64,000 nucleotides of DNA from Fimenecus sp045578245 (GTDB lineage: Bacteria > Bacillota > Clostridia > Oscillospirales > Acutalibacteraceae): NCBI GenBank assembly GCA_045578245.1, contig JAZNJX010000098.1:7979-71978 (forward strand), given 5' to 3'. The position numbers and the translations under genes are program-made. Shown here piece by piece: positions 52,765 through 60,577 of this stretch; position 1 is the stretch's first letter, and each line of letters begins with the position of its first letter. Under the pieces are notes generated by a model. The model searched no databases. It was not told the origin of the DNA and saw only the letters and a list, made by a program, of their open reading frames with translations.

Positions 52765-53259
52765 ATGAAATTTAATGAAGCTTTAAATCTTATGAAACAA
52801 GGTTTCAAAGTAAAACTTCCATCCTGGGGTGGATATTGGTGCTGGGACGAAGAAAAACAGACCATTATGATGCACTGCAAGGAAGGTAACGTTCTCGATA
52901 TTAGAAAGACACAGAGAGTTGAATACACTCTTGGAAACATCATGTCAGATGAGTGGATTGTTGCTGATGAAAATAACACTCCAATTCTTGGTGGTGTTGC
53001 TACATTTAACTTCGGTGAAGCAATCAAATACCTCAAGCGTGGATTCAAGGTGAAACGTCTTGGATGGAATGGTAAGAATCAGTATATTGAACTTGCCAAA
53101 GGTATCAGCTACGTAAACCCTAACGGTGTAGTGATAAACTGCGAACACAAAGATATCGGAAATATGGCAATTGCCTTTAACGGTACATCAGGCGTACAAA
53201 TGGGCTGGCTTGCCTCACAGTCAGACATGCTTGCCGAAGACTGGATTTTCGCAGAATAA
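52765..53259 (+). CDS. Tandem DUF2829 protein, candidate Thoeris anti-defence protein (Tad2-like)
   Basis: 164 residues made of two DUF2829/MW1434 domains. Domain 1 (1-75) starts KFNEALNLMKQGFKVKLPSW and ends MSDEWIVAD; domain 2 (82-164) starts NFGEAIKYLKRGFKVKRLGW and ends MLAEDWIFAE. The family includes Tad2 of phage SPO1, known to sequester the cyclic ADP-ribose-type signal of Thoeris. Each domain keeps the conserved GFKVKxxxW segment and the terminal DW(I/V). The gene stands alone after the lysis genes with its own AGGAG site and terminator, as an accessory gene would. The activity is inferred from family only. Confidence 0.8.
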   Translation: MKFNEALNLMKQGFKVKLPSWGGYWCWDEEKQTIMMHCKEGNVLDIRKTQRVEYTLGNIMSDEWIVADENNTPILGGVATFNFGEAIKYLKRGFKVKRLGWNGKNQYIELAKGISYVNPNGVVINCEHKDIGNMAIAFNGTSGVQMGWLASQSDMLAEDWIFAE

Positions 53260-53577
53260 CCATTTTGCAATCAAATGCAAAATGATATAATGATATCATA
53301 ATATCAAAATTGAATATTTAGAATCATTTTTCCCCCTGTAGAACTCAAGGCTCTTAAGGGGGGATTTTTTAATGCAAAAAAATTGTTGCAACACTAACAA
53401 AAAGTCAAATATTTTCGATTAAAGCTGTAAAGTCAAAAATAAAGAAGAAAATTATCGAAAACATGAAAAATAATGCAAGAAACATTATTTATAGTACTAT
53501 TTTGGATAAAATTGGAAATAAACTTCCTTGATATATTTGAAAAAGCAAATTAAAATTATTTCAAAAGAGGTCGGGCT
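53260..53577. other. AT-rich intergenic region, includes the late-operon terminator
   Basis: No gene is supported over these 318 bases. A rho-independent terminator at 53332-53370 (CCCCCT and AGGGGG arms, then TTTTTT) ends the late operon. The remainder (53371-53560) is very AT-rich and must hold the promoter of the following regulator, but no clear consensus promoter was found. Confidence 0.75.
53332..53370 (+). terminator. Late-operon terminator
   Basis: Arms CCCCCT and AGGGGG, inner GA(A)CT/GGCTC pairing possible, followed by six T. It lies after the Tad2-like gene. Confidence 0.85.
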
Positions 53578-53820
53578 ATGAAAGAAAAAGAGAAGTTTGG
53601 AAAATTGATTAGAGATAGCAGAGAGAATAAAAACTTATCTCGAGAACAACTTGCCGAGAGGTGCAAAGTCACAGACAAAAGTATAAGTAATATAGAACTC
53701 GGCAAATCCGACCCTAAGTTAAGTACGGTTATGCGCATATGCAATGTACTTGAAATTGATGTGAAAGCTTTAGCTGAATTCACATTTATGGAAGAGGATG
53801 CTGATGTTGAGTCGTTTTAA
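53578..53820 (+). CDS. XRE-family HTH regulator, accessory cassette
   Basis: 80 residues, nearly all an XRE helix-turn-helix (FGKLIRDSRENKNLSREQLAERCKVTDKSISNIELGKSDPKLSTVMRICNVLEI). It has no effector domain. It is the first gene of an AT-rich group beside attR and probably controls the following genes or itself. It is not the lysogenic repressor, which lies at the other end. Confidence 0.85.
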   Translation: MKEKEKFGKLIRDSRENKNLSREQLAERCKVTDKSISNIELGKSDPKLSTVMRICNVLEIDVKALAEFTFMEEDADVESF

Positions 53821-53886
53821 TTTAATAAATGTTGGGTTTTGTCAATCAGTGTTGTACTTTCAGTAAAAGAGAAGAAAACTTATTGG

Positions 53887-53921
53887 ACAATACGGGTATA
53901 TTTTTTCTGTTTCCGTATTGT
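53887..53921 (+). terminator. Terminator after the XRE gene
   Basis: Perfect nine-base arms ACAATACGG and CCGTATTGT, followed by ATTTAATTTT. The following promoter begins within its last bases. Confidence 0.6.
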
Positions 53922-53946
53922 ATTTAATTTTATGTTTTGTTATAAT
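53918..53946 (+). promoter_or_regulatory. Promoter of the membrane-protein cassette
   Basis: TTGTAT, a 17-base spacer, then consensus TATAAT. Downstream, TACACAAAC (about 53970) and GTTTGTGTA (about 54063) form a spaced inverted repeat that could be a regulator site, leaving a leader of about 130 bases. Confidence 0.6.
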
Positions 53947-54083
53947 TAGCGAAAGGGGTTAGCGTTTTTACACAAACTAATAACATACTTTAAGTTCATT
54001 TGTAAACTGTACAAGCGTATAAGCATAGTATTAAGTAGGTTGTATTTTCTAATACAGATAGGGTTTGTGTATTAAGAAAAAAT

Positions 54084-54482
54084 ATGGAGCAACACCTTAA
54101 AAATCATTTTAAAAAAACATATCAAATAATTCACTGTATAGAAATAGTTTTATTCATTGTGGGACTTTTTTTTGAATGCTATAATGTATATAATGAAACT
54201 AATGTGAATCTGTTTTTTCTTGCTACCACAATATATATACTTAATAATTATTTCCAAATAATAAAAATGACACAAGAGACTAATGGCATATTGCCATATG
54301 TATTTCTTGGGTCCATTTCTGCTTTGGGAATAATTATTGTTATAGAATTTTTGAGTTATGTTGTTGCCAATGTTGGAACTAGTATTTTGCCAATAAAGAC
54401 ACCAGTATATGTGTTGTATTTTGTGGTTTTTATTAGTGAAATATACAAATTAACTATAGAATATAAACCGCCTTCAAAATAA
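54084..54482 (+). CDS. Hypothetical membrane protein of the accessory cassette
   Basis: 132 residues with about four membrane segments (IEIVLFIVGLFFECY; LFFLATTIYILNNYF; YVFLGSISALGIIIVIEFL; TPVYVLYFVVFISEIY). No family was recognised. Its ribosome site is weak. Base composition is more AT-rich than the phage structural genes, which suggests a separate origin. Confidence 0.65.
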   Translation: MEQHLKNHFKKTYQIIHCIEIVLFIVGLFFECYNVYNETNVNLFFLATTIYILNNYFQIIKMTQETNGILPYVFLGSISALGIIIVIEFLSYVVANVGTSILPIKTPVYVLYFVVFISEIYKLTIEYKPPSK

Positions 54483-54520
54483 AAACTAATTATGAAATTA
54501 AGAATATGGTGGAGAAAATT

Positions 54521-54886
54521 ATGAGTTTTATAGAAGTATTAGCTATTATATTAATGATTGCATTTGGAGCTTGTTCTTTGTTCGGTTTGATACTTGTTGT
54601 CAAGAAAGTAATTAATTACCTGCTTTCCAATAAAAAGGTTTTTATAGGGAACGAAGTACAGCTCAATAGTTGCATGATTAATGATTCGTATGTGTTCCTT
54701 GAAATGAATAACACTATTGAAAAACAGATATCAACAATTTTGTACTATTTGCGATTAAGTGAAAATGGTAGGTTGTATAGGGAACATCCGTTTTTTCTAA
54801 TGCAGAATAATGGTGCAAATCCATGTGAAATAGACAAGGTTATTGAGATAAGACATAACTTTACGGAAGAACAATTATATATTTAA
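54521..54886 (+). CDS. Hypothetical membrane-anchored protein of the accessory cassette
   Basis: 121 residues. One N-terminal membrane helix (FIEVLAIILMIAFGACSLFGLILVV, about residues 3-27) is followed by a soluble beta-rich domain. ATG 54521 follows GGAG; an ATG at 54506 is also in frame. It starts 38 bases after the four-helix protein gene. Unrecognised. Confidence 0.62.
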   Translation: MSFIEVLAIILMIAFGACSLFGLILVVKKVINYLLSNKKVFIGNEVQLNSCMINDSYVFLEMNNTIEKQISTILYYLRLSENGRLYREHPFFLMQNNGANPCEIDKVIEIRHNFTEEQLYI

Positions 54887-54919
54887 TATATAAAACAATG
54901 TGTATAAGGAAGTAATAGC

Positions 54920-55504
54920 GTGGAAAAAACTGCAGAATACTCTTGGGATGCATTAGAAAAATGTTTTGAAAAAGATATTCATCCTAAGTACCCAGAAATA
55001 GAATTTAATAAAATCAAGAAAGAACAGTTTAAAAGAACTTTTTGTGAATCTTATAAATATGTCAAAGCCAAATACATGACGGAAGATACAGAATGTTTAG
55101 ACAGACATAAGCAGGCAGCAATCTTGATTTGCTGTGTACTAAAGGAAGATATTTTGGTTTCGCAAAAAATTCCTGAAGGTAAAGAATTTGTAGGAAAGTA
55201 TTCATTAGCTCTATCATTAGGATTAGCTTTTATGTTGGACCGTTTAAAGGAAAGATTTGATGAAACTGGTATTGAAGAAGAAATAAACGATTTAACTGAT
55301 ATTATTGCTTTTGCGTGTCCAACAAATTATTTTGATGTTCTTTTTAGAAATCTGTACTTTGAGGAAAAGGAACAGGGCTCAGTGTTTGTATTGACTTTAG
55401 CAAACACCTTGTTTCTGTTGGAGTATATTGCGTTAATGAAAAAAAATATACCATTTGAAAAGTTAAGAGAATATAATGATGATGGTACCGAAAAAGAGAT
55501 TTAA
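54920..55504 (+). CDS. Hypothetical cytoplasmic protein of the accessory cassette
   Basis: 194 residues, mostly helical. A segment LDRHKQAAILICCVLKED near residue 60 looks like a conserved motif of an uncharacterised family; the His and Asp residues could form a metal or catalytic site, but this is speculation. The GTG start follows AAGGAAG. It is the last gene before attR. Together with the two membrane proteins it may form an exclusion or defence module. Confidence 0.65.
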   Translation: MEKTAEYSWDALEKCFEKDIHPKYPEIEFNKIKKEQFKRTFCESYKYVKAKYMTEDTECLDRHKQAAILICCVLKEDILVSQKIPEGKEFVGKYSLALSLGLAFMLDRLKERFDETGIEEEINDLTDIIAFACPTNYFDVLFRNLYFEEKEQGSVFVLTLANTLFLLEYIALMKKNIPFEKLREYNDDGTEKEI

Positions 55505-55595
55505 AGATGTAAAAAGCATTATGTTTCAGAAAAGATTACAAACGTTTCACAAACATTAATCAAAATCCCCTTAATATACAAGGGGATTTGTTTAT

Positions 55596-55641
55596 TTGGT
55601 AAGGACGAGGTCACCGGTTCGAATCCGGTTAGCAGCTCCAA
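55596..55641 (+). other. attR: right attachment core
   Basis: The 46-bp perfect copy of 20221-20266, containing the 3' half of tRNA-Thr without its 5' half, so it is not a functional tRNA gene. Phage sequence lies to its left and host sequence to its right. Confidence 0.96.
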
Positions 55642-55679
55642 AAATACAACTAAGTCGAAAGATTTGGTTGTATTTTTTT
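55642..55679 (+). terminator. Native tRNA-Thr terminator, displaced by the prophage
   Basis: Perfect nine-base arms AAATACAAC and GTTGTATTT followed by TTTTA, directly after the attR copy of the tRNA 3' end. In the uninterrupted chromosome it would lie immediately behind tRNA-Thr. Confidence 0.85.
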
Positions 55680-55761
55680 ATGTATTTCCTACTTGCAACA
55701 AATCATTGCGTGACTTTTTCGTATTATTATGTAATAATAAACTTGTAAGGAGGCGATACGA

Positions 55762-57255
55762 ATGTCCAAAGTTTCAAAAAATCTCAAAAAAATCAGAACA
55801 GAGAAAAAACTTACGCAGGATACCTTGGCTGAAAAACTTCATGTTACACGTCAGGCAATCTCAAATTGGGAGAATGATAAAACCAAACCGGATATAGAAT
55901 CCCTTGAAATGTTGGCAGAAGTGCTGGAAGTCGATATTGAAGAATTGATTTACGGAGAGAAAAAGTCTGTCATAAATTCACAGGATAAAACAAAGCAGAA
56001 AAACCGTATTAAGATTACACTTGCTGTTGTGGGTTCGATTTTCGTGGCTTCGGGTCTTGCAATTCTGTTTTTTGGCTTCTGGAAAGATTTCAGCATTTCT
56101 TTACAAACTGCATTTTCAGTAGTTCCTATGCTTGCAGGTCAGTGTGTTGCACTCTATACATATTTCAAGAAGAAAGACAGTGCAAGCTGGCGTGAAAGTG
56201 CAAGTGTTATCTGGACTATCGGTACAGTTGCAACCATAGCACTTGTGGACGGAATTCATAATATAAGTTGGGTATATACCGATTACCTTGTGATTGAATC
56301 TATGCTCTTAATTCCGATATTGTTTGTATTTGGTTCAGTAGTGCCTCTTGTATTTTATTATTATATGACAGTTCATATTGCAACTATTGGCAACTGGCAG
56401 AATTTACTGTTTTCACTACTCTTTTTTGCAGTGGGAATATTGTTCACATATTATTTGTCCCGTGACAAGGATGATGTGAGAGGTAAACTTGCACAATGGA
56501 TAACAATGATTTCAGCGATTCCAGAAATGGTAGTTCTGATTATTGCAGGCTTTAGGACAGGCATTTTAGCAGAATCAATGTCCGTTCTGTTTGCAGGACT
56601 ACTTGCATTCTTCTTGTGTATATACATTGTATCGATTGATAATAAAGTTGTTACATCACCATTTAAGCCAATTTCAGCAATCGGTATCTGTGTCACAATG
56701 TTGGCACTTTCAATATACACAATACTTGATGCACCAAGTATGATAGGTTATGATTTAATCGGCTTTATAATATCGATTGTTTTATGTGTTGTTGTACCTG
56801 TAATTGTTGTAACCATAAAAAGAGAGGATTTTGAAGACGAACCATTCAAAATTGCAAAAATTGCAATGCCTTTTTCTATGATTGGATTGGTTTATTTATA
56901 TTCCATTCTTGATAATCAGTATTGGGAAGGGGCTGCAGATTGGATTCTGACGGCTGCTACATATGATACGATAAACTTTTTCGTTACTTGTGTTTCATCA
57001 GCATTGACAATTGCTTTTGGTGGTATGCTGGTGTATCAAGGCATAAAGGAAATTAAAATACTGACTATAAACTTAGGTCTTTTAACTGTGTTTATACAGA
57101 TGATAGGTTTCTATAGTAGTATAAATCATAACATCTTTGTCTTTGGCACATTATTGCTTGCTTTTGGTGCAATAATTATTTTCATTAATTGGAAAATGCT
57201 TTCGATTAAGAAGTCCCAACAGGAACAACTGAACGGAGGTGGCACAGATGCTTAA
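55762..57255 (+). CDS. HTH-domain DUF2157-like membrane protein
   Basis: 497 residues. An XRE helix-turn-helix (1-65: LTQDTLAEKLHVTRQAISNWENDKTKPDIE) is joined to about twelve membrane helices of the DUF2157 type. It may sense a membrane or envelope signal and regulate transcription, though this is inference. It has a strong AAGGAGGCG site. The following gene overlaps its end, and such pairs of DUF2157 and a small anchored protein are known. Confidence 0.78.
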   Translation: MSKVSKNLKKIRTEKKLTQDTLAEKLHVTRQAISNWENDKTKPDIESLEMLAEVLEVDIEELIYGEKKSVINSQDKTKQKNRIKITLAVVGSIFVASGLAILFFGFWKDFSISLQTAFSVVPMLAGQCVALYTYFKKKDSASWRESASVIWTIGTVATIALVDGIHNISWVYTDYLVIESMLLIPILFVFGSVVPLVFYYYMTVHIATIGNWQNLLFSLLFFAVGILFTYYLSRDKDDVRGKLAQWITMISAIPEMVVLIIAGFRTGILAESMSVLFAGLLAFFLCIYIVSIDNKVVTSPFKPISAIGICVTMLALSIYTILDAPSMIGYDLIGFIISIVLCVVVPVIVVTIKREDFEDEPFKIAKIAMPFSMIGLVYLYSILDNQYWEGAADWILTAATYDTINFFVTCVSSALTIAFGGMLVYQGIKEIKILTINLGLLTVFIQMIGFYSSINHNIFVFGTLLLAFGAIIIFINWKMLSIKKSQQEQLNGGGTDA

Positions 57256-57760
57256 AAAGTTAATGCTACCAATGCTGATTATTTCTATTGTGATTCAGTT
57301 GCTTGTGCCTGTGGCTATGATTGTTTATGGCAACAAGGCGGAAGAAGATTTGCTGAAATACGGTAAAGAATTCAAGATTCCTGTATATATTCAAAGCATT
57401 TATAATGGTTCTATTGATGTCAGATTCTATGATTACAGTTTATATAGGATAGGTACATATGCCATTATGGAAGAGGACGAAGAGGGGTTTGCTAATCTGA
57501 GCACCATCGTTGAAGCGAAACCCGAGACATCCGATTATATCTGTGTAACATGGGAAAACAAAGAGAAACTGGCAGACTTTTCAATAAATTCCGATTTTGA
57601 TTCATCCATAGTTTATGAAGAATCGTCATATTTGCTTATAAAAGTGTATAATGGTGATTTTGAAGTCATAGGATTGTATATGGACGGAATTCCTGCTGAA
57701 GAGTGGGTGCAGACAGCAGAACCAACTACATACACCTGGGAAGATGATTTATTCGTATAA
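57248..57760 (+). CDS. Membrane-anchored partner protein (GDYXXLXY-like)
   Basis: 170 residues with an N-terminal signal anchor (LMLPMLIISIVIQLLVPVAMIV) and an extracytoplasmic domain, YIQSIYNGSIDVRFYDYSLYRIG, in the position of the GDYXXLXY motif of proteins that accompany DUF2157. The motif itself is degenerate. ATG 57248 has CGGAGGTG upstream and lies inside the end of the preceding gene. Confidence 0.65.
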   Translation: MLKKLMLPMLIISIVIQLLVPVAMIVYGNKAEEDLLKYGKEFKIPVYIQSIYNGSIDVRFYDYSLYRIGTYAIMEEDEEGFANLSTIVEAKPETSDYICVTWENKEKLADFSINSDFDSSIVYEESSYLLIKVYNGDFEVIGLYMDGIPAEEWVQTAEPTTYTWEDDLFV

Positions 57761-57832
57761 AATGCAATAAGCGTATATTTTAGAATATGCGCTTATTTTT
57801 ATGCATAAAATAGTGTATATTCTCATAAAGTG

Positions 57833-57846
57833 TGTATAAAAATGCA
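57833..57846. promoter_or_regulatory. ArgR-type operator before the amino-acid transporter
   Basis: TGTATAAAAATGCA fits the ARG-box pattern TGNATWWWWATNCA at every defined position. Two further TGCATAAA half-sites occur near 57801 and 57874. It lies 39 bases upstream of the promoter -35. Confidence 0.55.
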
Positions 57847-57884
57847 TAAAAGGTAGTTTTTAACTTGAAATTTTGCATAAATAC

Positions 57885-57914
57885 TTGACTTTTTATAAAA
57901 AAGGGTTATATAAT
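57885..57914 (+). promoter_or_regulatory. Promoter of the amino-acid ABC transporter operon
   Basis: TTGACT, an 18-base spacer, then TATAAT, 42 bases before the start codon. Confidence 0.75.
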
Positions 57915-57956
57915 CTACCTACAAAAAAATAATTATTACATAAGGGGTAATTTGAA

Positions 57957-58718
57957 ATGAAAAAATTAGTTAAAATTCTTTCAATCGTTCTTGCTCTTGT
58001 TATCGTAATCGGTTGCTTCGCAGCTTGTGGCGATAAGGAAGAACCAAAAGAAGAAAAGAAAGTTCTCACAATGGCAACAAACGCTGAGTTCCCTCCATAC
58101 GAATACTATGATGGCGACAAGATTGTTGGTATCGATGCTGAAGTAGCAGCTCTTATCGCTGAAAAGCTTGGCATGGAACTTAAAATCGAAGACGTTGCTT
58201 TCGACTCAATCATTCCTGGCGTTCAGGCTGGCAAATACGATATGGGTATGGCTGGTATGACAGTTACAGAAGACAGACTTAAGGACGTAAACTTCTCAGA
58301 ATCTTATGCAAAAGGTGTTCAGGTTGTTATCGTTAAAGATGGTGGCACTATTGCTTCTCTTGACGATGTTGCTGGCAAGAAGATTGGTGTTCAGACAAAC
58401 ACAACAGGTGATATCTATGCATCTGGTGACTTTGGTGAAGAAAATGTTGTTAAGTATGAAAACGGCGCTCTTGCAGTTGAAGCTCTTAAGAGTGGCAAGG
58501 TTGATTGCGTAATCATCGACAACGAACCAGCAAAAGCTTATGTAGCAGCAAACGAAGGTCTTAAGATTCTTGAAACAGAATATGTAGAAGAAGATTATGC
58601 TATCTGCTTCGCAAAAGAAAACACAGAACTTCAGGAAAAAGTTAACGCAGCTCTTAAAGAACTCATTGCTGATGGTTCCGTTAAGAATGTTGTTGACAAA
58701 TATATTCCATCTAAATAA
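57957..58718 (+). CDS. Amino-acid ABC transporter, substrate-binding lipoprotein
   Basis: 253 residues. A lipoprotein signal with lipobox FAAC (Cys22) is followed by the SBP_bac_3 fold: LTMATNAEFPPYEYYDGDKIVGIDAEVAALIAEKLG, then GMAGMTVTEDRLKDVNFSESY. The family binds polar or basic amino acids. The upstream ArgR-like box makes arginine or a related amino acid likely, though the ligand is not proven. A hairpin separates it from the permease gene, which favours excess binding protein. Confidence 0.92.
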   Translation: MKKLVKILSIVLALVIVIGCFAACGDKEEPKEEKKVLTMATNAEFPPYEYYDGDKIVGIDAEVAALIAEKLGMELKIEDVAFDSIIPGVQAGKYDMGMAGMTVTEDRLKDVNFSESYAKGVQVVIVKDGGTIASLDDVAGKKIGVQTNTTGDIYASGDFGEENVVKYENGALAVEALKSGKVDCVIIDNEPAKAYVAANEGLKILETEYVEEDYAICFAKENTELQEKVNAALKELIADGSVKNVVDKYIPSK

Positions 58719-58740
58719 TTTGTATTAAACATGAATTTTT

Positions 58741-58769
58741 AGGGCGGCTTAAAATCCGCCCTAATTTTT
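58741..58769 (+). terminator. Partial terminator between binding protein and permease
   Basis: Perfect arms AGGGCGG and CCGCCCT followed by AATTTTT. In transporter operons this lowers expression of the membrane genes. Confidence 0.75.
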
Positions 58770-58793
58770 GCGTATGAAAGGAGAAGTGATAAA

Positions 58794-59525
58794 ATGGCTT
58801 GGCTTACAGAACTTATTGAAGATATTCAATTTGTGTTTTTTGAAAAAGACCGATATATGCAACTTGTAGACGGTTTACTTAATACATTGAAGATTACTGC
58901 CGGTGCTTTGGTTATCGGTGTCATTATCGGTGTTATTATTGCCGCAATCCGTACCTCTTTTGATAAAAATAAGGAATCAATGAAATTGCGTGGAGGAATT
59001 GGATATTATATTCTTGCAATCCTCAACGGAATTTGTAAAATTTATCTTACTATCGTAAGAGGAACACCTGTTGTTGTTCAGCTTATGATTTCTTACTTTG
59101 TGATTTTTGCATCGTCTGACGATGGCGTAATGGTTGGTATCATAGCATTCGGTTTCAACTCAGGTGCTTATGTTGCCGAAATCTTCCGTGCAGGTATTAT
59201 GTCAATTGACCATGGTCAGTTCGAGGCAGGAAGAAGTCTTGGCTTCAACTACTTCCAGACAATGAGATTCATCATTATCCCTCAGATGTTTAAAGCTGTT
59301 CTTCCTACACTTTGTAACGAGTTTATCGCTCTCTTGAAAGAGACTTCAGTTGCAGGTTATGTTGGCGTTATCGACCTTACAAAGGCTGGTAATGTCATTG
59401 CAGGTAGAACATTCATATACTTCATTCCTCTCATTACAGTTGCCCTTATTTATCTTATAATGGTTATGATTCTTTCATGGCTTGTAGGCATTCTCGAAAG
59501 GAGGTTGCGTAAGAGTGACAGATAA
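58794..59525 (+). CDS. Amino-acid ABC transporter permease
   Basis: 243 residues, HisM/GlnP family. Membrane helices begin with LLNTLKITAGALVIGVIIGVII; the conserved EAA loop EAGRSLGFNYFQTMRFIIIPQMFKAVLP contacts the ATPase. AAAGGAG precedes the ATG. Its end overlaps the ATPase gene by 11 bases. Confidence 0.93.
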   Translation: MAWLTELIEDIQFVFFEKDRYMQLVDGLLNTLKITAGALVIGVIIGVIIAAIRTSFDKNKESMKLRGGIGYYILAILNGICKIYLTIVRGTPVVVQLMISYFVIFASSDDGVMVGIIAFGFNSGAYVAEIFRAGIMSIDHGQFEAGRSLGFNYFQTMRFIIIPQMFKAVLPTLCNEFIALLKETSVAGYVGVIDLTKAGNVIAGRTFIYFIPLITVALIYLIMVMILSWLVGILERRLRKSDR

Positions 59526-60261
59526 TAAAGTTCTCATTAAAGTTGAAAACCTTAAAAAACACTATACAGGTGGTGTTGTTAAGGCTCTTGATGGCATTGA
59601 TTGTGAAATCAAAAAAGGTGAAGTTGTTGTTATCGTTGGACCATCAGGTTCAGGTAAGTCAACTCTTCTTCGCTCACTTAATCTTCTTGAAATTCCAACA
59701 TCAGGTAAAATCTATTTTGACGGAACTGATATCACTGATAAAAAGACAAATATCAACACTCACCGTCAGAGAATGGGTATGGTGTTCCAGCACTTTAACC
59801 TTTTTCCAAATATGAATGTGCTTAAAAACATGACAAAAGCACCCATGACTCTCCTTAAAAAGAGCAAAGAAGATGCAGAAAGCAAGGCTCTTGAGCTTCT
59901 CGATAGAGTTGGCCTTAAAGACAGAGCTGATGCTTATCCATCACAGCTTTCAGGTGGTCAAAAACAGCGTGTTGCTATTGTTCGTGCACTCTGTATGGAA
60001 CCTGAGGTAATGCTTTTCGACGAACCTACATCAGCGCTTGACCCTGAAATGGTTGGTGAAGTTCTTGATGTTATGAAGAATCTTGCTCGTGAAGGCATGA
60101 CAATGGTTGTTGTTACTCATGAAATGGGATTTGCTCGTGAAGTTGGTACAAGAGTTATCTTTATGGATAGTGGTAAAATTATCGAAGAAAACACTCCTGA
60201 AGAATTCTTCACAAACCCACAGAATCCAAGACTTAAAGATTTCCTTTCAAAAGTTTTATAA
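59515..60261 (+). CDS. Amino-acid ABC transporter ATPase (GlnQ/ArtP type)
   Basis: 248 residues with all ATPase motifs: Walker A GPSGSGKST near residue 42, signature LSGGQKQRVAIVRAL near 145, Walker B VMLFDEPTSALDPE, and the switch His in VVTHEMGFA. It energises uptake by the preceding permease and binding protein. The GTG start lies within the permease gene. A terminator-like hairpin follows. Confidence 0.95.
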   Translation: MTDNKVLIKVENLKKHYTGGVVKALDGIDCEIKKGEVVVIVGPSGSGKSTLLRSLNLLEIPTSGKIYFDGTDITDKKTNINTHRQRMGMVFQHFNLFPNMNVLKNMTKAPMTLLKKSKEDAESKALELLDRVGLKDRADAYPSQLSGGQKQRVAIVRALCMEPEVMLFDEPTSALDPEMVGEVLDVMKNLAREGMTMVVVTHEMGFAREVGTRVIFMDSGKIIEENTPEEFFTNPQNPRLKDFLSKVL

Positions 60262-60275
60262 TGCATAAAAGAATG

Positions 60276-60310
60276 TCACCTTGGTAAAATATTACCGAGG
60301 TGATATTTTA
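60276..60310 (+). terminator. Hairpin ending the transporter operon, overlapping a ribosome site
   Basis: Arms TCACCTTGGTA and TACCGAGGTGA (wobble pair included) followed by TATTTTA. The 3' arm contains GAGGTGA, the ribosome site for the next small gene. Confidence 0.65.
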
Positions 60311-60459
60311 TGAATAATATGAGTTTAGAAACAAAAGCCTATTTTGATGCCCTTCCAATATCAATCAGGTCAGCTATTGTAGAATCAGGTGCAAAGTTTG
60401 ATACGGTGGAACAGTTAAAAGTGCTTGTTCAAGCATATACAGGACAGTCAAATAGTTAA
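60310..60459 (+). CDS. Small conserved-looking protein, 49 residues
   Basis: MNNMSLETKAYFDALPISIR... ending VQAYTGQSNS. The reading frame has typical codon use, a GAGGTGAT site at correct distance and its own terminator, so it is probably real although short. Two ATG codons (60310, 60319) are possible. It resembles small clostridial proteins of unknown function. Its ribosome site can be hidden in the upstream hairpin. Confidence 0.65.
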   Translation: MNNMSLETKAYFDALPISIRSAIVESGAKFDTVEQLKVLVQAYTGQSNS

Positions 60460-60466
60460 ATTTATG

Positions 60467-60490
60467 AGGTCTTCAAAAGAAGACCTTTTT
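60467..60490 (+). terminator. Terminator after the 49-residue gene
   Basis: Perfect arms AGGTCTTC and GAAGACCT with an AAAA loop, followed by TTTTATTTTTT. Confidence 0.85.
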
Positions 60491-60506
60491 ATTTTTTAAT
60501 TTTTTA

Positions 60507-60535
60507 TTGACTAGACAATACAAAAGTGATAATAT
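60507..60535 (+). promoter_or_regulatory. Promoter of the SulP transporter gene
   Basis: TTGACT, a 17-base spacer, then TAATAT, 42 bases before the start codon. Confidence 0.65.
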
Positions 60536-60577
60536 TCTTTTCGGCAATTTAGTTTATTACTAAACGGATGTGATTTT

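Larger units (their letters stand above)
20266..55596. mobile_element. Siphovirus prophage integrated in tRNA-Thr
   Basis: About 35.3 kb between two perfect 46-bp att copies. The order is integrase, TPR protein and repressor (leftward); then, rightward, Cro-like protein, early genes, PcfK/PcfJ, HUH Rep, small and large terminase, SPP1-type portal, head protein with ADP-ribosyltransferase, scaffold, capsid, connectors, tail tube, chaperones, tape measure, tail tip and fibre proteins, M23 endolysin, holin, and an accessory region. Every essential structural module of a long non-contractile-tailed phage is present. Only the pcfJ frame appears broken, so it may be inducible. Confidence 0.97.

Noticed and set aside
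53578..53820. XRE protein near attR as the main lysogenic repressor
   Set aside because: It lacks the S24 domain and the divergent operator region; the protein at 22778-23398 has both.
55596..55641. Second tRNA-Thr gene
   Set aside because: Only the 3' half is present; the acceptor 5' arm and D arm are missing, so it is attR.
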